Shown: positions 59,130 to 64,000 of the stretch, in pieces | How the letters are laid out: the number at the start of each line of letters is the position of its first letter | Numbering within the stretch: the stretch's first letter is position 1 | Source: Heterobilharzia americana | Taxonomy: Eukaryota; Platyhelminthes; Trematoda; Strigeidida; Schistosomatidae | Assembly (NCBI GenBank): GCA_944470555.2 | Contig: OX104127.1 | Coordinates: 117,270,741-117,334,740 of the forward strand | Reading direction: 5' to 3' | DNA: 64,000 nt | Position numbers and translations under genes: made by a program | Notes under the pieces: generated by a model | Seen by the model: the letters and a program-made list of their open reading frames with translations, nothing else | What the model was told of the DNA's origin: nothing | The model's database searches: none

Positions 59130-62100
59130 TATTGATATTCGCTTCTTAGGGATATCTGCCACACTGTCACCCGTGAATCCGTTATCCAGCAGCAAAACGT
59201 TTGCAGCGTAATGTGCGATACATTTCGGCTTTATTTTCCTATCGATTAATTCTGTTAAATATCCATTCTCATCAGAATCTCTCGCAGTTTCTTGAGCTCA
59301 TCGTATGTGGTATCTCCTGTGCATACTTTCTATTCATGAACAGAATGAATTGATATGATTTCTCTTCCTGCCTAAGAGGATACAAAATTGGAGTGGTTAA
59401 AATCACTACATGAGATTGAACCTAGATCTTTCGTTTGATTCTTTAGATTGTCGGATTGATCTCGTATATTAAACCCTTCTAAACTTGACATTATTTCAGA
59501 GAATTTCGTACTTTTGAATACAGCTTGCATTTTAATTCAGGACAGTGACACATTTAAATAGTTGAATGCACAATTTCCCTTTGTGTTCAGAAAAATATGG
59601 ATTTTTAATTCAGAGTAGTCGGAGAAAAAGAATGAACTTAAAAGAGCTCGTTTGTTTACGTTGTCATTGGTGATTTCTCAACGCTAGTCGAATTTCTGAT
59701 TACCTTCACACATGTGACAGAATCAAGTATAATGGAACTTTCTTATAAAGAAATAATTAGTGAACAATCAGATTAGACTAAAATTCAGAAAAAAACATTA
59801 TAAGATAATGCTGAAACAGTTATGGGCTTATGACTGATTGACTGACTGACTGTCAAATGCATCAAGTGCTTCACAGTAAGTAATATGCAAAAACAGGTGG
59901 ATAGAATAAGAGAGGTATCAAAGTACACAAAGTTATGTGAAAGAATGAACAGTCTGGAGATAAAGGTTAATGCAAATAATCAAGCCTTTTAGAAGACATC
60001 AAGCAGTGAATCCATTTTCATCCACTTCACAAAGAGTCCTCACCTACCCATTTCTTTCGTCTCGGGGACTCCAACCAGGTAGTCGACATCTGCCAACACG
60101 GCTCAAACCAATAGTCAGGCACTTCACAAACTGATACTACATCTTTGTCTGGCCAATCACCCTGAACCCTTTCCCAACCTAATCCAACTTCCCATATCAT
60201 GGCTCATCGAGGTAGTTGGTGACTCTGCATCTCTATCGATGAAGGTTCACAACCTCATAAATCGACCTGTCTGTCTGGCGCAGTACGCTTCGCCTGACCT
60301 CAACATTAGTTACACGGTGATTCCACCAGAGACGAGAAATACCGCAAAGACACCCGTGATCGAAAACCTGTAATCACTTAGCCTCTTCTACTTTTAACGG
60401 CTATCTCAGCCGTATAGCAGGAGACCTGACTGTGAACTTTCTTCATGGTTTTCATCATCAACCAAGATCGTCATATAAATATTACTGATTGACTTCCGTG
60501 TATTAGATAACTTCTGGTACCGGTCAGTAGTATATGTGGTTTTCCTTTTTAATGCTTATAGTTTTAATGGTGGTAGTGTTGTTAAAATGTTAACATAATT
60601 TACTGTAAACATTTCGGTTGCTGAAGGAAAAAAGTGATAAACGTTTTTGGTTGAGTTTTATTTATTTGTATCTATTCTGCAAATATGTGGTTCCATTCGG
60701 TAGTTTCTGTGTCTTAAATGAACTGTTGCCTACTCTATGGTTTAATGTTTTAACTTTGAGTTAACTCATTAGGTTTCATTTAGTTATGTTATGTAATTTC
60801 TGATCACTTCAGTTGTATAACTGTTTTTTTTGTAACGAATTTCTAGCGTGTAAGTTGTGTATACTGTTCGTTCACCTTTTAACTTCCAGAATATTCATGT
60901 GGAATATGATGTTAGAACTCAAGAAAGATAAATAAAAGATGTTATTGTTCTCTTCTTCTGTTGTTCTGCGTGATGAATTTACAAAAACGTTTGGCTAAAA
61001 AGCTTGAAAAAAAATGTCAACTATACAATTTGTACAAAACAAATGACTGCGATTAATTGACAAGTTAATTTTTCTCTTTATCACGGATTATAAAAAAAAA
61101 ATTTTAGCTTCACGATAAATATAACTGGATTGGTAGTCACATTAATTCTCGTGCTGTAGACAATCGGTCAAGTGTGTTGTGTAGGGGCTGACAATACTAC
61201 TCAGGTGCTTAAAGCGAAGTTATAGACGACGGGTATTTAAAGTTATTTTGCTAGTTTCTTTTCCACTGCTTTTTAGCTTTGAGTTCAAACTTGAGGAGAT
61301 TGCTTGCTAAAAGTAAGACTAGCGCAGAATTTACGCGTGGTTGGATTTCTTAGATTTCTTTAAAAAAATCGTTCCACTGACAGAATACAAAACTGATTAA
61401 CAGTGAACTTTAGCAATGAATGTCAATGGCTTTATTCCAAATAGTATTTTTGGTGCAATAGGGAATTCTTAACAAGTTATTTATATTTTAACAAATTCAT
61501 TCCCCAAACAATATTGCATCTATATGATGCTTATAATAACTTTAAAGGCAATAATGTGAAGCAGCTGGTTAGTGTTGGATTAGCGTTTGGTCTAGAATGG
61601 GAAACTAACTGTAGAACAAGCTTAAGTTTGGTGGCTCATTCGGTCAACTGAAGTATGTACTATTAGAGATAGATATCGGAAGAATAGAAATATGATGTAT
61701 TTTTGTGCATTCAAAAGTCTATTTCCATCTTACATGATATGCTTCCTTCCTTTTGTTATTAATTCGAAAAACGGTTGGTTCAGAATATTTTAAAATTCCT
61801 CAAGAGTATGTGATAGGTTTGGAGGACATATTTGAAGGGTTCAAACAAACTAAAAAGGGAGAATATGATATTAGTATGTCCAGTGGAAGATTTTGTTGGT
61901 AGCCCAAGGTTCCAGCAGACCGCCAAACAATTCGCTTTCATGAATATCTGTTTCCCTTCTCTGCGATCACTTCAGAGAAACTCGTATAGTCAGTATATAC
62001 GAATCCACATTTTGCATTTAATTGACTAACTATTTTATTGATATTTTAAGGATTCCACCCCAAAACTTATTTACTCTTTGGTATTCCTGCAGTTGTGTTT

Positions 62101-62907
62101 ACGACGTACTCATGTTTGAAGACAGTGGCTCAATTCAGAGTCTAATACGCGTTTTGAATGGAGTTGAAAACCCGTCTGCACTTTTAAGTCGATTACTTGG
62201 TGGGGGTGTAGTTGATTGAATTGATCACATTGCCCCTAGTTGAGTAGATATATCGGACAGACTGGATACAAAATTTTTGGTTGTTTATTTGCCAACCGAC
62301 TTCACGTACGGTGTGAAAACAATCACTTTTGAACCCGAAACTAATGTGTACTATATGTACAAACTAATTTTTCACAATATTGGCTTTCTCAGTTAGTTTG
62401 CAATACATAGAATCTGGGTTAAGCTGTGTCTAAAACAGAGATAACTTCATTTCAGAATTTATTTTTTTCGAAAATATAAAAGTGGTACTTTCTGTACGAT
62501 GAACATAGGTAAAAAAAACAAAGGGTAATTCTAGAAAAACAGATGAGGTGTCGGACAAATTTAGAGTGGAGCATTGTCATTAGTAACAGTAGTAATTGTG
62601 CAACTATAATACTTTACTTAATTGACTAATCAATCGCAAATTTGTGAAAATATGTTTATAGCTCAACCGCCAATTCGATCATCAAACAGAACGAATCATT
62701 CAGACGCAAACAGTCCTTGGATTCACACGAATCAATCTGTTCAACATCAAAACGGTAATATGGACGGAGAAATTAAAACTGCTGATTCATTTGAGCAGCT
62801 AGCTGCCTTAGCCGAAGCTCAGTTAACTTCTAATAATCTAGCCATATCTGGTGATCCTAATCCATCGATCAATACACTTTTTCACCAATCTCAAACAATA
62901 TCTACAG
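38668..62907 (+). CDS. DIP2: DIP2 homologue, 5' part (7 coding exons), runs off the window
   Basis: Homologue of disco-interacting protein 2, a conserved animal protein with an N-terminal DMAP1-binding-type domain followed by two adenylate-forming-enzyme-like domains, linked to lipid metabolism and neuronal development in other animals. Placed exons: 38668-38746, 46514-46582, 48651-48863, 50537-50671, 53207-53299, 57742-57894 and 62662-62907, totalling 988 nt (329 codons plus one base). Exons 1-2 encode LPLEIRTKLAELAIELSEG then DITEKGYQKKKQKLLAPF, a very close match to DIP2 N termini. Exon 4 (EEAVKEALVHARQER) matches the following conserved helix, and exon 5 is the acidic Ser/Asp linker. Exons 6-7 are low-complexity linker. 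Adenylate-forming domains must lie beyond 64000. In this model all introns are phase 1. The call for exons 1-4 is strong; exons 5-7 rest on phase, splice sites and composition. Confidence 0.9.
39926..40400 (-). mobile_element. LINE-B 3' fragment in DIP2 intron 1
   Basis: The minus-strand translation contains IWWNHHVTSGELRRRVLGKD and, after small frame changes, blocks parallel to H.LRWLGHVLRMPNHRLPRRAM and the C-terminal GRCRLPGW-type region of this family. Truncated on both sides, antisense to DIP2. Confidence 0.75.
40401..40849. other. Spacer with an 87-codon open frame
   Basis: A plus-strand frame at 40564-40827 starts FNLEAFIVLLDDIISPFYYF. It lies between two antisense LINE-B fragments, inside an intron, and lacks a recognised domain. 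Probably a segment of another repeat; not called as a gene. Confidence 0.3.
40850..42530 (-). mobile_element. LINE-B linker plus RT, in DIP2 intron 1
   Basis: Reading from 42530 downward: VSET(V/I)GKKD linker, WVEYFEEQFN, VEKVVGNLKRGTAAGLD fingers motif, GLKPGHRYID, TIAVFLDMKSPFDSIDQKVL palm motif, GVHQGCPLSLLL, then VDLEYADDMVLL with the catalytic YADD intact (41648-41600), and C-terminal blocks including GSMGRQKAVVGD near 40900. Stops and frameshifts are scattered. One of the longest LINE-B copies here. Confidence 0.8.
42931..44400 (-). mobile_element. LINE-B endonuclease and linker, in DIP2 intron 1
   Basis: From 44387 downward: DECFVSETCVNDPNIVFQLTS...FTLQMS...DGIPIN, matching D.CCVSETR..D...V.QLTS...FTLR.S...DWIPIN of the endonuclease; then HIVILAG..AQLGKLSKSERH (VAGD.NAQLG.LS..E.H) at 44010-43960; then MVSETITEKYKTMIT and VKYFETQVNWPTATLRL at 43263-43130, the endonuclease-RT linker. 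It stops before the RT. The neighbouring fragment at 40850-42530 carries the same linker again, so these are two separate copies. Confidence 0.8.
44401..46513. other. Rest of DIP2 intron 1, no recognised feature
   Basis: AT-rich intron sequence. The open frame at 45649-45852 has no known motif. Confidence 0.5.
46514..46582 (+). CDS. DIP2: DIP2 coding exon 2
   Basis: 69 nt between acceptor TTTTAG|GT and donor G|GTGAGT. With the base carried over from exon 1 it encodes GDITEKGYQKKKQK then LLAPFISGA, the most conserved part of the DIP2 N-terminal domain. A small exon separated from exon 1 by a 7.8 kb intron. Confidence 0.95.
47100..47610 (-). mobile_element. LINE-B 3' end fragment in DIP2 intron 2
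   Basis: Shares blocks with 49480-49740 and 59850-60470: TTGCCACACTTC(A)TAGTAGT, AAAAAGAGTGATATCAAAG, GTGTGA(A/G)AG.ATGAACAAT, AGTCCTCAA, and CTGATTTCTGTCGTCTCGGGGACTCC. The last part, read on the minus strand, encodes the end of the LINE-B ORF (W.PRD-like). It therefore covers the C terminus and 3' UTR, antisense to DIP2. Confidence 0.75.
48651..48863 (+). CDS. DIP2: DIP2 coding exon 3
   Basis: 213 nt, acceptor ATTTAG|GC, donor G|GTAAGC, phase 1 at both ends. It encodes a Pro/Ser/Asn-rich linker (TSINPPNSSHIPCGG...) ending in a basic RRYIRENHRYRS, which corresponds to the Arg-rich RYRS-type stretch before the next conserved helix in other DIP2 proteins. Confidence 0.85.
49480..49740 (-). 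mobile_element. LINE-B 3' end fragment in DIP2 intron 3
   Basis: The same 3' blocks as at 47100-47610, with high similarity over TTGCCACACTTCACAGTAGT, the GATATCAAAG block, and TCCTCCATATCACCAA.AGTCC. It is cut off soon after the CTGATTTCTGTCGTCTCG coding-end block. Antisense to DIP2. Confidence 0.75.
50537..50671 (+). CDS. DIP2: DIP2 coding exon 4
   Basis: 135 nt, acceptor TTTCAG|AT, donor G|GTAAAT. It encodes DIREEAVKEALVHARQERHD then ALAPSKRSDPNR, matching the conserved helix with EAV..AL...KER followed by P.KRRS in animal DIP2 proteins. Confidence 0.9.
51990..52190 (+). mobile_element. Sm-alpha-like SINE with hammerhead, DIP2 intron 4
   Basis: tRNA-like head with A-box-like AGTAACTTAGTGGAT (52003-52017) and B-box-like GGGTCCGAGTC (52048-52058), a spacer with GGGAACAACATCA, and a hammerhead block at 52095-52139 followed by CCACTAC. 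Layout and sequence match Sm-alpha-type SINEs, which are transcribed by RNA polymerase III and found in large numbers in schistosomes. Same strand as DIP2. Confidence 0.85.
52095..52139 (+). ncRNA. Hammerhead ribozyme, near-complete core
   Basis: Helix I ATCCAG/CTGGAT, core CTGACGA, helix II GTCC/GGAC with loop TAAATT, and GAAA are all intact. The very short helix III/cleavage region should read like CGCGCGTC; here it is CGCACATT. The cleavage triplet is therefore ATT instead of GTC, and the C-G pair next to the core becomes C-A. Activity may be weak or absent, but this is the best-preserved of the three copies. Confidence 0.8.
52368..52683. mobile_element. MITE-like TIR element, 316 bp, DIP2 intron 4
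   Basis: The left end CCGGTATGTTGCCATGTGAG and the right end are inverted copies, with about 28 of the first 30 bases matching (the right end ends in GGCAACATACCGG). The inside is non-coding. The flanks show no clear 8-9 bp duplication; a TA on each side, one base out, is compatible with a TA target site but not proven. The superfamily is unassigned. Confidence 0.75.
52684..53206. other. Remainder of DIP2 intron 4
   Basis: AT-rich intron sequence leading to the acceptor of exon 5; nothing recognised. Confidence 0.5.
53207..53299 (+). CDS. DIP2: DIP2 coding exon 5 (donor uncertain)
   Basis: Acceptor AACAG|GT. It encodes SDDSDEDMSSTSSAHIA, like the acidic SSGSEDEG linker of other DIP2 proteins. 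Ending at 53299 (GTAG|GTTCTT) keeps phase 1 and joins exon 6 in frame. The alternative donor at 53295 (GAA|GTAGGT) gives phase 0 and would need another exon or a different acceptor. Confidence 0.65.
54660..54805 (-). mobile_element. tRNA-like (SINE-type) element, DIP2 intron 5
   Basis: On the minus strand AATAGCTCAGTAGTAACG (A box, about 54785-54768) and, 34 bases on, GCGGGTTCGAATCTC (B box, about 54755-54741) form a polymerase III promoter like that of a tRNA gene. The sequence around them does not fold into a clean acceptor stem that I can see, so a tRNA-derived SINE or tRNA pseudogene is more likely than an active tRNA. It differs from the hammerhead SINEs. Confidence 0.55.
55325..55495 (-). 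mobile_element. Sm-alpha-like SINE, antisense, DIP2 intron 5
   Basis: On the minus strand: TGACTCAGTAGATGAT (A-box-like, near 55475), TCTTGGTTTCAGTATT (eroded B box), GAGAACAACA, AGGTAGGTGCATCTAG, then the hammerhead block and CCACTGCTAG. The order and wording parallel the copies at 9976 and 51990. More diverged in the tRNA-like head. Confidence 0.75.
55341..55385 (-). ncRNA. Hammerhead ribozyme remnant, antisense to DIP2
   Basis: Helix I ATCTAG/CTGGAT can form (one G-U), the core CTGATGA is perfect and GAAA is present. Helix II is weakened: TCTC/GAGA pairs only if one G is left unpaired. The cleavage region reads ACGCGTAAA, so the expected GTC triplet is gone. Not expected to cleave. Confidence 0.7.
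55496..57741. other. Remainder of DIP2 intron 5
   Basis: AT-rich, with a short GACA/GAGA-rich stretch near 56738-56762. Nothing else recognised. Confidence 0.5.
57742..57894 (+). CDS. DIP2: DIP2 coding exon 6
   Basis: 153 nt from acceptor TATATCAG|CT to donor G|GTAATG. It encodes ANGVSERSQVRTTAVAQQ through to SLDEIRS, a polar linker. A stronger-looking acceptor TTTCTAG at 57731-57733 would give the right frame only from a phase-2 exon. The ATCAG acceptor is preferred because it fits the phase-1 pattern. Confidence 0.7.
58534..58595. repeat. TA dinucleotide microsatellite
   Basis: About 30 uninterrupted TA units in DIP2 intron 6. Confidence 0.95.
59083..59126. repeat. AT dinucleotide microsatellite
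   Basis: About 22 AT units in DIP2 intron 6, some 490 bp beyond the first TA array. Confidence 0.95.
59850..60470 (-). mobile_element. LINE-B 3' fragment in DIP2 intron 6
   Basis: The 59870-60070 part carries the same 3' blocks as 47100 and 49480 (AGAGAGGTATCAAAG, GTGAAAGAATGAACA, GTCTCGGGGACTCCAACCAG). The 60070-60300 part translates on the minus strand to SHQLPR.AMIWEVGLGWE and WLESPRRKKWV, the LINE-B C terminus (N.RLPRRAM....D.WK, W.PRD...). Antisense to DIP2. Confidence 0.75.
60471..61424. other. DIP2 intron 6, no recognised feature
   Basis: AT-rich intron sequence between the LINE-B fragment and repeat X. Confidence 0.5.
61425..61955. repeat. Repeat X, copy 2, DIP2 intron 6
   Basis: Aligns with 7262-7850 in the same orientation; the clearest shared block is TTGGTAGCCCAAGGTTCCAG near 61896-61918. 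The left edge on the minus strand reads GGAATAAAGCCATTGAC, which holds an AATAAA signal. Diverged, so an old family. Confidence 0.6.
62662..62907 (+). CDS. DIP2: DIP2 coding exon 7
   Basis: 246 nt, acceptor TTTATAG|CT, donor G|GTATTT, phase 1 at both ends. It encodes a Asn/Ser-rich linker with a predicted helical piece SFEQLAALAEAQLTSNN. It matches no DIP2 motif strongly; it is included for its open frame, phase and position. Confidence 0.65.
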
Positions 62908-64000
62908 GTATTTGTGTTGCATACAAGCTGTTTTTATTTATTGCTATTGTTGTGTGTACTTAGTATTTTTATGTCTCTGTATCTGACCAGATGTCAAAAT
63001 GTTGATCCTAGTGTTGCTGTTAATATTTGAATATCCAAGATATATGGGATTTACTTTTCTAATAAGTCCTACAAATTTGCTAAAAATCTGAATTTGAACA
63101 GTACTTTAAATATGTGATTTTAGTTACTGAGCTTTTCGAGTTTAGTCCTTATGTTATTATGCTGGACAGCAACGTTGATGCAATTGTCAAAAGGAGATGA
63201 ATGATAAGAATTTTACAAGTAACTTCCTAGCCTGACTCATTGACTTAAAATGTAATTTGTTGTTTCCAGTAGGTTCACTATCACGCATATATTTTGATTG
63301 CGGTTTTTTCTTACTTTATCCTTAGAGTTATGCTTTTTTGTCATAGTTTTCTTTGGTTTGTAAATTTCGTCCACGTCAAAACTATCTGTAAATTGGAGAC
63401 TAACTTGGGTCATGATTTTCTGAAAACGTTTTTGTAGTTGTTGTATTTTTCAGTCATACATGAGATTTCTCCACTTCCTAGTCGGATTTTTTTTCACAGT
63501 TTTCAACGTGCATTTATATGGAACGATATGGCCTCTATGCTGTAACCATCAGTCATTCTCATCAATGGAGGCGAGGAGAACACATATTTGCTGATCTTCA
63601 CAGTTTCCACAGTCTTTTAAGCGATTTTCTGCTCCCTTTCTTTTGCTGTTCTATCCTTTGGCAGGCATATTATTGATTGATTAGCAGCCGCTTCAGATCG
63701 CTTAGATTGTATGATTGTGGAACAACTAGTTTGTTGGTTCCCGGTATCATTTACCTTTGAGTTGTTGATAGACACTAGTTACCCAATGTTTTGCAAAGTA
63801 GTGTGAATATTCTGCTTCTTGTTTTCTCAAGGTTAATGAGATTTGGTGTTTCGTTTTGATTGTGAATTCAGTCTAGTTAAGACAACATAGATCTAGTTAG
63901 TAGATGCTTTCTAATTAATTCATTTCGATAGTGGTAAACGTGTAGTCTGCATTTTTGATCCGAAATGTCTTCATCTTGACTAGCTTCCAGCTTTTATGTC
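62908..64000 (+). other. DIP2 intron 7, continues past the window
   Basis: Follows the donor of exon 7. No further exon was recognised before the window ends. Confidence 0.55.

Noticed and set aside
1..64000. CRISPR arrays, bacterial-type operons, riboswitches or rho-independent terminators.
   Set aside because: No evenly spaced repeat array and no gene clustering of that type. Codon use, introns and transposons all indicate a eukaryotic genome.

Overview
The window reads as a piece of a flatworm nuclear genome, most likely a schistosome. It is AT-rich, exons are short and widely spaced, and most of the DNA is decayed transposable elements of kinds known from schistosomes: several LINE families, a Penelope-like element with a GIY-YIG domain, a CACTA transposon resembling SmTRC1, and short tRNA-derived SINEs carrying hammerhead ribozyme motifs like the S. 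mansoni Sm-alpha family. The species cannot be fixed from sequence reading alone.

Region by region. 1-8.85 kb: no gene recognised; one AAT microsatellite and one copy of an unnamed dispersed repeat (repeat X). 8.85-10.15 kb: a 5'-truncated RTE-like LINE followed directly by an Sm-alpha-like SINE. 10.7-11.0 kb and 19.0-19.5 kb: copies of another repeat; the second is a hairpin with arms of about 195 bp. 11.7-13.8 kb: a Penelope-like relic. 14.9-17.5 kb: an RTE-like LINE (LINE-B) on the minus strand. 22.6-23.3 kb: an unassigned 111-codon ORF. 23.9-27.9 kb: a decayed CACTA transposon. 28.1-38.3 kb: a pile of CR1/SR1-like LINE fragments (LINE-A), mostly plus strand, with a palindromic endonuclease fragment and an almost identical 170 bp duplication.

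38.7-64 kb: the one host gene I recognise, the 5' portion of a DIP2 (disco-interacting protein 2) homologue on the plus strand. Seven coding exons can be placed (about 329 codons: the DMAP1-binding-type N terminus, then a low-complexity linker), and the gene runs off the right edge before its adenylate-forming-like domains. In the preferred model all introns are phase 1, so every internal exon is a multiple of three. Its introns hold at least six LINE-B fragments (all antisense), two oppositely oriented hammerhead SINEs either side of exon 5, a 316 bp TIR element, a tRNA-like element, two TA microsatellites and the second copy of repeat X.

No operon, CRISPR array, intact transposon or complete host gene is present. 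The points most worth following are the inverted hammerhead-SINE pair flanking symmetric exon 5, the LINE-A 5' region just upstream of the DIP2 start codon, and the long hairpin at 19 kb. Homology calls rest on recognising family motifs by eye; no database search was run.
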